Notes: generated by a model from the sequence alone, not told the origin. DNA of 34,727 bases from JANQRV01 sp964533785 (GCA_964533785.1 CAZHNG010000021.1:1-34727); one strand, 5' to 3'; counted from the stretch's first letter, positions 15,669 through 24,988 are shown. Numbers and translations are program-made.

Positions 15669-18600
15669 TCAAACAACCTCCTCCTCCTTCTTCGTCAACC
15701 ATTTATACAACACCGGCACCACCACCAAAGTCAATACCGAAGAAGAGATCATCCCCCCAATGATCGTCCAGCAGAGCGGTGACCACTGATTCGTTTCCTG
15801 CAGCGTCAACGGTAAAAGACCGAGTATCGTTGTAATGGTCGTCAAAACGATAGGCTTGAAACGGCGTACACTGCCCAACACTAGCGCCTCCGCCAACTCC
15901 ATCCCCTCCTGCCGCAATTGATTGATGTAATCCACCAGGATGATGGAATTGTTTACTACAATTCCGATCAAAGAGATCAACCCGACAAAAGCAAAGAAAG
16001 AAAAAGGCCAGCCCGTCAGGTAGAGCGCAAAGAATGCTCCCGTAATCGCCAGCGGAATCGCCGCAAATACGATCAAGGGTTGTAGAATGGACCGGAATTG
16101 CAGAACCAGTACTGCAAAAATGGCGATCTGCGCCAGTATTAAAATGATACCCAGGCTGCCGAAAGTACTCTGCTGCTCTTCGTATTCGCCCCCTAATTCG
16201 TAATAAACATTTTCCGGCCATTCCAATTGTTCTAGTTCTTCCTGGATCTCCAAGGTTTTTGGAATCGTATTGTCCAGGTTTTCCAAACTGCCCATCACGC
16301 TTACGTAACGGTCGAGGTTGTAGTGGCCAAATTCCGCGATCCCGCCCGTAAAGGAAACAGCTGCAATATGGTGCAGGGGAATTTGTGCGCCGGTTCGACT
16401 GGCTACGTAAATTTTTCCAAAATCATTGATGCTGGGCGCCTCATCGAAGGGCATGCGTACTACCAGGTTGTATTCTTCATCGTCATCAGCCGTTACTTTA
16501 TCGATGATCAAGCCATTCAGGCTGGCTCTTACCGTCCGGTCGAAGTCTAGTTCCGAAACGTTGAGCAAGCCCGCTTTTTCCTTATCCAAGGTGATCTTTA
16601 CCTGGGTTTGTTCCCGTTTGATGGGGTTGACAATATTGATCACGCTGGAAGTATTGCGCAGAATATTTTCCACCTTAGCGGCCATACCTTTGATGCTTTC
16701 CAGTTTTTTGCCGATCACCCGTATTTCGATGGGGGCGTCTACCGGCACGCCGTTCTTGAGTTCTTCGATCGTGATCTCCGCGCCAGGATAATCGGCGAAA
16801 TGACGCCGCAATTGCCCGATCGTTGCGTAAAAACGACGTTGATCCCAGTACTTTAAATTGACCAATATCTGGCCGTGCCGCTTTTCAAATTCAACTGGAA
16901 TACGGTTGTAGTATACCTGTGGTACACCGTGGCCGACATTGGAGGTGTAATCCCGGACGTAATCCATGGTGTCCAGGATATTTTCGACGTAATTAACGGC
17001 TTTTTCAGTATAGTCCAAATTGGAGCCGTTCGGCGCGTCGATGTCGATCAGTAAAAGCGGTTTGTCAGCGGTAGGAAAGAAGGCGACGCCGATACTGGGG
17101 AAAAGACTGATGCTGAATGCGAAAATGGCGGCGGCCAGGACTACCGTTATCCACCCCATACGCAAGGACAATTGAAGCGACGGACGGTAAACGCTTTCCG
17201 CCAGAAATTTAAAGAACCGGTCAGCCGGCGTCAACCGATCGGCATCCCGGTCGGATAATATCCAGTTGGACATGATGGGAGAGAAGGTTAGTGCCAGGAT
17301 CAGCGAGATCACCAGCGAAAAGATCACCGTCAATGGCAGGGAGGCTAAGAATAAACCGGGGCCTTCTCCCAACTGGGAAAGCGGAAAAAAGGATAATAAG
17401 GTCGTAACCGTGGAAGCAACAATAGCAAGGCTTACTTCCTTCGCGCCCTTCAAGGCGGCCTCTCGTTTGCTGACCCCGTCTTTGATAAAGCGATTGATAT
17501 TTTCGATCACCACGATACCATTATCCACCAGTAGCCCCAGGGCAATAACCAAGGAAGCAATAGAGATTTGTTGCAATCCGTAACCCGCACCGTTCAACAG
17601 AGCCAGGGCCAGGATGATCGTGAAGGGGATCAGGGTGACAATGATCAATGCCGAACGCCAACCTAATGACAGTAAAATCACCAGGCCAACCAGTAGTATA
17701 CCCTGCATCAGGTTGACAAAAAAGTCATTGATCCGGGATTTAACGGCGGAAGCCTGCTCAAACGCGATATTAAGGTCAATGTTAGCGGGTAAGTTTGCCG
17801 CAAAGGCTCCTGCTTTTTCCTGCAATACCTGATCAACATCCAGAATATTGTAGCCTTCTTTCAACTTGATGTTGATCAGCACGGCTTTGCTTTGATTGAA
17901 TTCTGCTTTCCACAGGAGGTCTTCGTAGTCGAAGCGCACGTCCGCTATATCTTTCAGATAAACGACCCGGTTGTTACCAGCGGCAATAATCGTATTGCGG
18001 ATTTCCTCGATATTGTCGTAGCCTTTGGTACTTTGGATATTAAAAGTTTTAGCGTAAGCATCGACGCCACCCCCGGGAATGTTGACGTTATTGCTTTGCA
18101 GGATACCAATGACTTGTGCGAGGCTGATATTCTGGGCCGCCATCCGTTCGTAATCCAATGCAATGCGTATCTCGCGTTCGGGAAAGGCATCAATGTCGAT
18201 ATTGCCAATCCCTTCAATATCTTCAATGTCGTCTTCAAATTCTTCGGCAATTTTTTCCAGCTCAGCGTATGCGACGTTGTCAGAAGTCAGGGCGAAGGTG
18301 CAAAAATTCACCCTGTCCTGCGGAGTGATCTGTTCGATCTGAAATAAGGCAATATTCTGGGGGAGCTGCGGGATAACGGTATTGACATCCCGAACGATTT
18401 CATCGTATTTTTCACCAAAATCAATTTCAAAGGAAGCTTCGATGTTGATCAGTGCTACCCCTTGCCGGATACTCGTTTTGATCACGGTGATATCACCGAT
18501 CTCATTCACCACCTCTTCAATGGGATCTACGATCAGGGTTTCCATATCCTCAGGGCTGGTGCCGGGGTAAACTACCAGAATGAGGTAGCCCGGAAAGGTA

Positions 18601-18713
18601 ACCTGCGGATCTTCAGATCGGGGCATATTTATGAAGGAACGGACACCCAACAGAACGGTGATCAATAGAACGATCAACACGAATTGGGCATTGCGAAGGG
18701 CTTGTCTGGTCAT
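15669..18713 (-). CDS. RND efflux transporter, inner-membrane pump
   Basis: A 1014-residue RND permease of the AcrB/HAE type: 12 predicted membrane helices and two large periplasmic loops in the usual two-half layout. The N-terminus MTRQALRNAQFVLIVLLITV is short for the family but normal in this Bacteroidota group. PRSEDPQVTFPG is the typical porter-domain entrance. In TM4 the proton-relay pair reads LLVDNGIVVIEN, Asp-Asn where AcrB has Asp-Asp, a variant seen in several RND subgroups. It is last in a TolC-adaptor-pump operon, 5 bases after the adaptor. Substrate cannot be told from the sequence. Confidence 0.93.
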   Translation of the reverse strand: MTRQALRNAQFVLIVLLITVLLGVRSFINMPRSEDPQVTFPGYLILVVYPGTSPEDMETLIVDPIEEVVNEIGDITVIKTSIRQGVALINIEASFEIDFGEKYDEIVRDVNTVIPQLPQNIALFQIEQITPQDRVNFCTFALTSDNVAYAELEKIAEEFEDDIEDIEGIGNIDIDAFPEREIRIALDYERMAAQNISLAQVIGILQSNNVNIPGGGVDAYAKTFNIQSTKGYDNIEEIRNTIIAAGNNRVVYLKDIADVRFDYEDLLWKAEFNQSKAVLINIKLKEGYNILDVDQVLQEKAGAFAANLPANIDLNIAFEQASAVKSRINDFFVNLMQGILLVGLVILLSLGWRSALIIVTLIPFTIILALALLNGAGYGLQQISIASLVIALGLLVDNGIVVIENINRFIKDGVSKREAALKGAKEVSLAIVASTVTTLLSFFPLSQLGEGPGLFLASLPLTVIFSLVISLILALTFSPIMSNWILSDRDADRLTPADRFFKFLAESVYRPSLQLSLRMGWITVVLAAAIFAFSISLFPSIGVAFFPTADKPLLLIDIDAPNGSNLDYTEKAVNYVENILDTMDYVRDYTSNVGHGVPQVYYNRIPVEFEKRHGQILVNLKYWDQRRFYATIGQLRRHFADYPGAEITIEELKNGVPVDAPIEIRVIGKKLESIKGMAAKVENILRNTSSVINIVNPIKREQTQVKITLDKEKAGLLNVSELDFDRTVRASLNGLIIDKVTADDDEEYNLVVRMPFDEAPSINDFGKIYVASRTGAQIPLHHIAAVSFTGGIAEFGHYNLDRYVSVMGSLENLDNTIPKTLEIQEELEQLEWPENVYYELGGEYEEQQSTFGSLGIILILAQIAIFAVLVLQFRSILQPLIVFAAIPLAITGAFFALYLTGWPFSFFAFVGLISLIGIVVNNSIILVDYINQLRQEGMELAEALVLGSVRRFKPIVLTTITTILGLLPLTLQETNQWSPLCWTIIGGMISSSVLTLVVVPVLYKWLTKKEEEVV

Positions 18714-18718
18714 GATTA

Positions 18719-19771
18719 TTAATTTTTTATTCTGATAGAATCCCCGTCTAACAAATAGGGCGCACCGGTAGTAATGACCGTCTCAAGATCTTTGATGCCC
18801 GGATCTTTAATAGCGAAATAGTCAGAAGTAATGTGAAGGGGTTCTACCTGAATTTCTTTTGCAATTTGATTGTTGTGTTCCGGTATGAAAATGGTTACCG
18901 TGCGGTCATCCGCTTCTACCAATGCTGACATTGGAACAGCGTAGTAAGGTGCGCTTTGCTGGGGAGCGATTTGAATGCGTCCGATGTAGCCGTTGCGGAG
19001 TCTTTTGCCATTGGCGTCAACGGTGAGTTCCACGTCGAAAGTACCCGTTTGCGGATCTGCCGACTCAGCGATCAGGTTGATGCGTCCCTCAAAAGTTTCG
19101 CCTGGAAAAGCATCGAAAGTAACGGTGGCTTTGTCACTGTAATCTACCCGGGTGATGTCTTTGTCCGAAAGGGCGACTTTCATGACAAAGGCCTTACCTT
19201 CATTGGAAGCAATGAGGAAGATGGGTTGTCCCGGGTTAACTAACTCATTGGGTTCTGCCATCCGGCTGAGTACGCGTCCGTTGACGGGACTTGAGATTTG
19301 TGCGTATTTCTGGTTGAACTCGGCGATTTCTAAGTCCGCCTCAGCTACTTCTACCGCGGTGGTCAGGTCTTGCACGTTTTCCAAGGTAGCAGCTTCTTCA
19401 TCGTACATTCTTTTGATCCTTTCCAGGTCGCGCTCAGCTTTATCCAGGGCTTGCTTAGCTTTAAGCACCTGGGCGTCGATTTCGTTGGTACGCAAAGCTG
19501 CCAAAGTTTGTCCTTTACGTACGCGTTGCCCTTCGTCTGCCGATACGGAAGCGATGACGCCACCAATTTTAAATGATAAACGCAATTCTTTGTCAGAGGC
19601 CAGACGACCGATGGCGTTAATGGCCAGTGCTTCGCTTCGTTTCTCCACTTTTCCCAATTCTACGACGGGGCGTTTATCGATAATGTCTTCTACGGAGGCT
19701 AAAGATTCTACATTGTCTTTACAGGCAAAGCCTAAAATAGAGATGAGTAACAGCAGGATGTATTTTTTCAT
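18719..19771 (-). CDS. RND periplasmic adaptor (HlyD/MFP family) lipoprotein
   Basis: A 350-residue membrane-fusion protein. MKKYILLLLISILGFAC is a lipoprotein signal peptide. RLASDKELRLSFKIGGVIAS and GQTLAALRTNEIDAQVLKAK are the lipoyl/hairpin entry; a coiled-coil hairpin (about residues 90-150) and beta-barrel (SSPVNGRVLSRMAEPNELVN) follow. It links the outer-membrane TolC channel to the RND pump. The in-frame TTG at 19777 is one codon pair upstream; the ATG at 19771 is preferred. It is the middle gene of the operon. Confidence 0.92.
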   Translation of the reverse strand: MKKYILLLLISILGFACKDNVESLASVEDIIDKRPVVELGKVEKRSEALAINAIGRLASDKELRLSFKIGGVIASVSADEGQRVRKGQTLAALRTNEIDAQVLKAKQALDKAERDLERIKRMYDEEAATLENVQDLTTAVEVAEADLEIAEFNQKYAQISSPVNGRVLSRMAEPNELVNPGQPIFLIASNEGKAFVMKVALSDKDITRVDYSDKATVTFDAFPGETFEGRINLIAESADPQTGTFDVELTVDANGKRLRNGYIGRIQIAPQQSAPYYAVPMSALVEADDRTVTIFIPEHNNQIAKEIQVEPLHITSDYFAIKDPGIKDLETVITTGAPYLLDGDSIRIKN

Positions 19772-19803
19772 AATCAAGAGGATTGTCCAGAATTAGATAT
19801 AAT

Positions 19804-21171
19804 TTATTGAGCGGTGGCTTTCGTTAGTTCTGCTTTTTTGATCAAAAAGTCGTATTTGGTTAGTGCTTTTGATAATTGACTGGTTGTGAGTCGGTTTTGC
19901 GCTTGTAATAATTCGATCAATAAAGCTTTATCGTTTTCATAGCGGGTTTTAAACCGTTGGAAACTCTTAAAGGCGCTCAGTTCAGCGGCTTCCTCGGCTT
20001 CTATCTGGCTGAGAAGAGATTGCAGGGCGTAGTAGGTCTGAATGATTTCTATTTGAACTTTTTGTTCAAGTTGGCTCCGGTCGTTACTGATCATTGCTCT
20101 GTCTACGGTGAGTTCTTCGATCCTTTTTTTGCGCTGGCCATTGTCAAACAAAGAAACACTCATGCCCACCCCAATGGTGTACAAAGGGCCACCGGCATCA
20201 AAGTCGAAGTTTTCCGTTTGGATACCGATCCCGCCTTGTACGCCTAAAGTGGGTAAGCCTTCTTTTTGGATCCTCGATTGGTTGAGGTCATTTACCCTTT
20301 CCGCAACGGTAAGTTGTTGAAATTCTTGGCGGTTTTCCAGTGCATTTGTTTGTAGTAATGCTAGTTCAGGCAGGCTGTAATCTATCCGATCGATCAACTG
20401 TTCATCTACTTCGATCTCAGCGTTCAGTTCTCGGTACAATAATAAATTGAAAAGCGATTGTGCAACCGTATTTTGCTCAATCAATTTGGCTTTTTGACTC
20501 CTCAGGTTCTCAATTTGAAATTCTACATCGTAGATGATCTCATCAGTGGCTTTGTCAAAGCGGACGAGTTTACGGTTGAACGCAAGGACGTCATCCAGCA
20601 AGGCGAGAGAGGAATCGAGGATCCGGATGGCTTCGCGGCTTTTTAAGTAGTTGAAATAGGCTGTTTTTATTTGAAGCGTGATATCATCTTTTTCCAGTGC
20701 TATATTCAAATCTTCAATCAGGAGTAATTCATTTTGAATTTTTTGATTGTAACGAATTGAACTGTTAATAAGGGGCATCGAAACGTTGAGCTGAGCATCG
20801 ATAAAATTGTTGGGAGTCAACTGAAATTTTTCGTTTGCCAGGTTTTCTGGAAAATTGTTGGTCCCGGTCAGTTCGTTCAAAGCGGCGTAAGCAGGATTAA
20901 AAAGATCTCCCAGTGGAAAGACGATTTGCCGTCCTCCGGTAGCCAATAAATAATTGGCATTGAAATCAACCGTAGGACCCCACAACCTTTGGGCTTGTTC
21001 AATACGGGAAAGTTGCTTTTTTCTGGATAATTGTGCGGAACGGATAGCCAGGTTTTGGTTCAGTCCCTGCTCGATGTAAGCATCCAGAATCTTACTTTGA
21101 TTGTAAAGGTGGGGCGGGAATAGCAACAATAGGCTCAGGATTGCGATGAAAACAGATGTTTCAGGCTTCAT
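19804..21171 (-). CDS. TolC-family outer-membrane efflux protein
   Basis: A 455-residue TolC-like protein with a signal peptide (hydrophobic VFIAILSLLLLFPP). Two OEP repeats are visible: the first has ILDAYIEQGLNQNLAIRSAQ and ATGGRQIVFPLGD, and the second has FQQLTVAERVNDLNQSRIQK and VGMSVSLFDNGQRKKRIEEL. Long helices are expected to form the periplasmic tunnel. It is the first gene of the operon; 32 bases separate its stop from the adaptor ATG. The promoter should lie in 21172-21396, which it shares with divergent araA. Confidence 0.9.
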   Translation of the reverse strand: MKPETSVFIAILSLLLLFPPHLYNQSKILDAYIEQGLNQNLAIRSAQLSRKKQLSRIEQAQRLWGPTVDFNANYLLATGGRQIVFPLGDLFNPAYAALNELTGTNNFPENLANEKFQLTPNNFIDAQLNVSMPLINSSIRYNQKIQNELLLIEDLNIALEKDDITLQIKTAYFNYLKSREAIRILDSSLALLDDVLAFNRKLVRFDKATDEIIYDVEFQIENLRSQKAKLIEQNTVAQSLFNLLLYRELNAEIEVDEQLIDRIDYSLPELALLQTNALENRQEFQQLTVAERVNDLNQSRIQKEGLPTLGVQGGIGIQTENFDFDAGGPLYTIGVGMSVSLFDNGQRKKRIEELTVDRAMISNDRSQLEQKVQIEIIQTYYALQSLLSQIEAEEAAELSAFKSFQRFKTRYENDKALLIELLQAQNRLTTSQLSKALTKYDFLIKKAELTKATAQ

Positions 21172-21342
21172 AAATATTGGTGATTTTTACGCTGCCAAAG
21201 ATATTCTTCAAAGGCATTTTGTGAAAGTGAATTTGGTTGAAGTGTAATATTCCATAGTTGAATCGAAATATATGTTGTTTGGATTGGGTAGTAAGATGAA
21301 AAAAATCTTTATGTCCTTTATGTTCTCTATGTTTCAATCAAT

Positions 21343-21370
21343 AATTTTGAGAGGCGAAGCCTTAAAAAAT
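21343..21370. repeat. Solo copy of the 180-bp-repeat hairpin
   Basis: AATTTTGAGAGGCGAAGCCT matches, inverted, the tandem-array sequence at 7701-7729 (reverse complement AATTTTGAGAGACGAAGTCT). The two differ by a G:C for A:T change on both sides of the stem, so pairing is kept. It lies about 30 bases before araA. Confidence 0.55.
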
Positions 21371-21396
21371 CAACACACCATTCATAAAACAATAGC

Positions 21397-22887
21397 ATGA
21401 TCAACCTAAACAACTACGAGATCTGGTTTATCACCGGTAGCCAGCATTTATACGGCAAAGAAGCCCTGAACCAAGTAGCTGAAAACGCTGCTACCATTGC
21501 CAAAGCATTAGATGATGCGGCCTTGATACCCGTGAAGATCATTCATAAGCCCACGCTTACCCTGCCGGAAGAAATTCAACGTTTATGCATCGAAGCTAAC
21601 GCCAATTCGAAATGTATTGGATTGATCGCCTGGATGCATACCTTTTCTCCCGCCAAAATGTGGATCAATGGTTTGAAGATATTGCAAAAACCCCTGGTGC
21701 ATTTGCATACCCAGTTTTATCGGGATATTCCCTGGCCAACGATCGATATGGACTACATGAATCTGCACCAGTCAGCGCACGGCGGACGCGAATTTGGCTA
21801 TATCAATACCCGGATGCAGATCAACCGCAAGGTAGTGGTCGGTCATTGGCAGGAACACCGGGTGCAGGAACAACTGGATACTTGGTCGCGCGCTGCAATG
21901 GGTTGGCACGAATTACAACGAACCAAAGTGGCCCGTTTAGGCGACAATATGCGGGAGGTAGCGGTAACGGAAGGGGATAAGGTGGCTGCTCAATTGCAGT
22001 TTGGCTTTTCGGTCAACGGCTATGGAATGGGGGACCTGGTGGCGCACATTGAGGAGGTGCCGGAAGAAAAAGTCAATCATTTGATCCGGGAATACGAAGC
22101 AGCATACAAAGTGGTACGGACGCTTGCGGCGGGAGGTACGAAGCGCGCTTCTTTAAAGGAGGCGGCAAGGATCGAGCTTGGATTACGCTCTTTTCTGGAA
22201 GCAGGGAATTTTTCGGCATTCACCGACACCTTTGAGAATTTGCACGGGCTGCGGCAGTTGCCAGGTATTGCCGTACAACGATTGATGGCCGATGGTTACG
22301 GTTTTGGTGCCGAAGGCGATTGGAAGACGGCGGCCCTGGTCAGGGCAATGAAAGTGATGGCGACCGGCCTGAAAGGAGGTAATTCTTTCATGGAAGACTA
22401 TACGTACCATTTTGCGCCGGGACAGACAAGCGTATTAGGGGCGCATATGTTGGAAATATGTCCCTCCATAGCTGCGGGGGCTATTAGTTGCGAGGTTCAT
22501 CCGCTGGGTATTGGCGGCAAGGAAGATCCGGTACGCCTGGTTTTCGATGCGGGAGAAGGGCCGGCGTTGAATGCTTCATTAATCGATTTGGGCTCCCGAT
22601 TCAGACTATTGGTCAATACGGTAGAAGCTATCAAGCCGGAACCACTACCAAAACTCCCGGTAGCCAGAGCTTTGTGGAAACCACATCCTGATTTGGCAAC
22701 CGCTGCTACCGCCTGGATACTGGCGGGGGGAGCGCATCATACTTGCTATTCTCAAAATCTAAGGGTAGCGCATTTGGAGGACTTTGCCGAAATGGCAGGA
22801 ATAGAACTTTCGGTGATCGACCAAAATACAGAACTGAGGAGGTTTAAACAGGATCTGCGGAATAATGTGGTGTATTACTTAAGGTGA
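21397..22887 (+). CDS. araA: L-arabinose isomerase
   Basis: A 496-residue AraA, the usual length. MINLNNYEIWFITGSQHLYG is the family N-terminus. IAWMHTFSPAKMWINGL, LHTQFYRDIPWPTIDMDYMN, GYGFGAEGDWKTAALVRAMK, FMEDYTYHFAPG, MLEICPSIA and GGAHHTCYS carry the substrate and Mn-binding residues in the order of the E. coli enzyme. It converts L-arabinose to L-ribulose in the cytosol. araB and araD lie on the other strand more than 8 kb away. Upstream, a microrepeat (TTTATGTCCTTTATG) and the solo hairpin lie in the shared promoter region. Confidence 0.97.
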   Translation: MINLNNYEIWFITGSQHLYGKEALNQVAENAATIAKALDDAALIPVKIIHKPTLTLPEEIQRLCIEANANSKCIGLIAWMHTFSPAKMWINGLKILQKPLVHLHTQFYRDIPWPTIDMDYMNLHQSAHGGREFGYINTRMQINRKVVVGHWQEHRVQEQLDTWSRAAMGWHELQRTKVARLGDNMREVAVTEGDKVAAQLQFGFSVNGYGMGDLVAHIEEVPEEKVNHLIREYEAAYKVVRTLAAGGTKRASLKEAARIELGLRSFLEAGNFSAFTDTFENLHGLRQLPGIAVQRLMADGYGFGAEGDWKTAALVRAMKVMATGLKGGNSFMEDYTYHFAPGQTSVLGAHMLEICPSIAAGAISCEVHPLGIGGKEDPVRLVFDAGEGPALNASLIDLGSRFRLLVNTVEAIKPEPLPKLPVARALWKPHPDLATAATAWILAGGAHHTCYSQNLRVAHLEDFAEMAGIELSVIDQNTELRRFKQDLRNNVVYYLR

Positions 22888-22972
22888 AGATTTAGGTGAG
22901 CCTCTTTAGGCCTCAACCCGACAAAGGTACGTACGTAAATAATTTATAAATGCTCGCAATTCCGCACTTGCT

Positions 22973-22995
22973 GCCCATACGGGCCCTACGTGGCG
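22973..22995. repeat. 23-base dispersed repeat, copy 2 (inverted)
   Basis: Reads CGGGCCCTACGTGGC in the plus direction, the reverse complement of 7929-7943, with five further matching bases. It lies between the convergent ends of araA and the marR gene. Confidence 0.5.
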
Positions 22996-23065
22996 GAACG
23001 TCTCGATGTGGCGAAACTCTAGAGTCTCTAACTCAATAGGCGATAAAAGCCAGAGACTTGTAGGA

Positions 23066-23671
23066 TCAAAAAGCCTGCTCAAACTCAGGACAATCAAGAC
23101 GTATATCTTTATCTGCTAAGGGCTTTTGGAGCAATTGACAAAAATGTCCATCCTGTTGCTTCTGGTAATACCGGCAACCGAAACAAGTCTTTTGGACAGT
23201 TATAACGCCTTGTTGATTAAGGGTGAAAATCAATTGGCTCAGACTTTTCCACAGCAACTCCTTTTCTGTGGCTCCAAAATTTTCAATGATCTGTTGTACA
23301 GGATGGGCAAAATTTTCTGTTTCCGCTACCACCTTTTTGCCTTCGGTTGTAAGAAAAAGAGTGTAAGCCCTTTTGTCCGCTATGGAATGATTTTTTTCAA
23401 CCAGCTTCTTTTTAACCAATACTTTGACCGCATCACTCACGGTAGGTTTAGTGAGGTTGAATTCCTGCGCTAATTGGGTGATGTTGCAAAGTTGTTCCTG
23501 GTGGTAAGCAATGAAAATCAGGATTTGGATCTGGATGGGACTTAATCCTATTACTTTTGCGTGTTCCCATAGTAAAGTCCGGAAAGCTACCGATATTCTC
23601 TCTAAACCAGCAGTTATTTTACTGGCTAGATCATCATGCTGAAAGGATAAATCAAAAATACTGGGTTTCAT
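23066..23671 (-). CDS. MarR-type regulator with Cys-rich tail
   Basis: About 201 residues. The winged HTH is in the first ~140 residues: QIQILIFIAYHQEQLCNITQ, LAQEFNLTKPTVSDAVKVLV and IADKRAYTLFLTTEGKKV are the recognition helix and wing. The C-terminal tail holds four conserved-looking cysteines, C163-xx-C166, C178 and C194, typical of a Zn or Fe-S site or a redox switch. Its promoter has a TAACTTTG -7 box (23706-23713) overlapped by the palindrome TTAGG-CAT-CCTAA (23711-23723), so it most likely represses itself. The same palindrome precedes the next two genes. The ATG at 23671 is chosen over a TTG at 23680. Confidence 0.88.
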   Translation of the reverse strand: MKPSIFDLSFQHDDLASKITAGLERISVAFRTLLWEHAKVIGLSPIQIQILIFIAYHQEQLCNITQLAQEFNLTKPTVSDAVKVLVKKKLVEKNHSIADKRAYTLFLTTEGKKVVAETENFAHPVQQIIENFGATEKELLWKSLSQLIFTLNQQGVITVQKTCFGCRYYQKQQDGHFCQLLQKPLADKDIRLDCPEFEQAF

Positions 23672-23710
23672 ACCGTGCAATTGCTCGAAAAAGGAATGTT
23701 CTAGACAAAG

Positions 23711-23723
23711 TTAGGCATCCTAA
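23711..23723. promoter_or_regulatory. MarR operator site O1 (marR promoter)
   Basis: TTAGG-CAT-CCTAA, a palindrome with a 3-base centre, overlaps the TAACTTTG -7 box of marR (minus strand). Same motif at 24681-24693 and 24989-25001. Confidence 0.75.
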
Positions 23724-23788
23724 TAATAATTTTGGGGATAATTTGCCATATTCTGGTAGTCTTTTCTAAATAATAGACGTTGACAAAG

Positions 23789-23858
23789 GCAGCCTTTAAC
23801 TGACTTACCAATTTTCATTCGTCCGAAGCGATCGAAAATTTTGTCAGTTAAAGCCTGC
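23789..23858 (-). terminator. Long hairpin between secreted-protein gene and marR
   Basis: GCAGCCTTTAACTGAC (23789-23804) pairs with GTCAGTTAAAGCCTGC (23843-23858) with one mismatch, and AATTTTC/GAAAATT pair inside it. It lies downstream of the gene ending at 23937 and before the marR promoter, where a terminator is expected. Confidence 0.55.
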
Positions 23859-23936
23859 GAAAGTCTAATAAAATTCTACCTTTTCCAGAGCACTAATTTT
23901 TATCGTGCTATGCCTGATTCCTATTCGCGCTTTGTT

Positions 23937-24653
23937 CTAATCTACCTTATAGGGCAACGAAAGGTCATTACTGGCAATGCTATACACTTCGTAAACGCCC
24001 AGCATGGGCTTATCAGCATTTGAGGTATTTACCTGCATATAACAAGTTACCGCATCATAACTGAAATCAGTTTGGTGGTTGATGCGATAATCCGGTATCA
24101 CTACGCTGATTTTATGGCCTTGGGTGATAACCTGAAAACCCGGTGAATCCATGTACATCGGCATACCAGGATTTGTTGGGGGAAGAGTAACCGACTCTTC
24201 TCCCTTTTTAAACTGTTTGACGGACAATCCGCCTTGCACGCTTTTGTCTTCGTTCAATACTACCCAGTGGGGATGCCAAACAACGCCGTCGTTGTCGTAT
24301 GCCTGATCGTTGTTCTCATCCCAAAGTGGGGTGTCGTCAAAATCGGGATGGGAAGTAAGTGCCAGGGCCAGGATCCCCTCCGTCTCACCGAATCCCACTG
24401 CGGTAGGCATTAAGGTAGTAGGAAAAACGTAGCCTAAAACCGGTGCACCATCTAACTGACCGGCAGGTTGGGGAACCGTAGAGCCCGCTTTCCCAGTCAC
24501 TTCTATTTCCCATACGGTCATTTGTAATTCCCTGTGGTGATTGACTTTCGCTTTTTTTATCGAAAAGTCTTCATTGTTATAATTGCTTTGGCTGTTTAAA
24601 TTGGAGTGGAACACAACGAAAAACAACGAAAAGAGCAGAAATAATGGTCTCAT
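23937..24653 (-). CDS. Secreted protein of unknown function, MarR-regulated
   Basis: A 238-residue protein with signal peptide MRPLFLLFSLFFVVFHSNLN. The mature part carries GQLDGAPVLGYVFPTTL, ALALTSHPDFDDTPLW and PGMPMYMDSPGF, which I recognise as a conserved uncharacterised family found with similar context, but I know no function. The many Asp residues (DDTPLWDENNDQAYDNDG) could bind Ca2+. It lies between the marR gene and a thioredoxin-like gene and has its own TTAGG-AAT-CCTAA site 28 bases before the ATG, so it should be a member of the MarR regulon. Confidence 0.75.
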   Translation of the reverse strand: MRPLFLLFSLFFVVFHSNLNSQSNYNNEDFSIKKAKVNHHRELQMTVWEIEVTGKAGSTVPQPAGQLDGAPVLGYVFPTTLMPTAVGFGETEGILALALTSHPDFDDTPLWDENNDQAYDNDGVVWHPHWVVLNEDKSVQGGLSVKQFKKGEESVTLPPTNPGMPMYMDSPGFQVITQGHKISVVIPDYRINHQTDFSYDAVTCYMQVNTSNADKPMLGVYEVYSIASNDLSLPYKVD

Positions 24654-24680
24654 TTTAGAATAATTTAAATTTTTAAAAAA

Positions 24681-24693
24681 TTAGGAATCCTAA
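24681..24693. promoter_or_regulatory. MarR operator site O2
   Basis: TTAGG-AAT-CCTAA, same palindrome as O1, ends 28 bases before the ATG of the secreted-protein gene (minus strand). Confidence 0.75.
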
Positions 24694-24713
24694 CTTTGTT
24701 GGCTAAAAAAATT

Positions 24714-24947
24714 TCAAGACTTTACCTCTTCGAGTGAAGCGCCAAAGTTCAGGTGCAGCACCGTTCCACGCGGGGTGACCAAGGCGGGTACGGACTTTAC
24801 GCCTGCTTTTTCGGCCTCCTCAATCTGCGATGAATCCTCACCTAAATGGATGATATTGACATTTGCATTTCCAATAAGCTCAATAATGTCTTGTTCTGCG
24901 CTAACGCATACCGGACAACCGGCGTGGTAAAAAATAGATTTTTTCAT
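24714..24947 (-). CDS. Small thioredoxin/glutaredoxin-like protein
   Basis: A 77-residue thioredoxin fold. MKKSIFYHAGCPVCVSAEQD holds a C11-P-V-C14 active site, and AGVKSVPALVTPRGTVLHLN has the cis-Pro loop (SVP) and last strands. Size and layout fit a glutaredoxin-like thiol-disulfide exchanger, cytosolic as no signal is present. The in-frame extension to 25049 would run through an operator site and is rejected. A TTAGG-ATT-CCTAA site lies 41 bases upstream. Confidence 0.85.
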   Translation of the reverse strand: MKKSIFYHAGCPVCVSAEQDIIELIGNANVNIIHLGEDSSQIEEAEKAGVKSVPALVTPRGTVLHLNFGASLEEVKS

Positions 24948-24988
24948 CTTGATGATTTTGTTAATGAAATATGATGCCGTAAATATAA

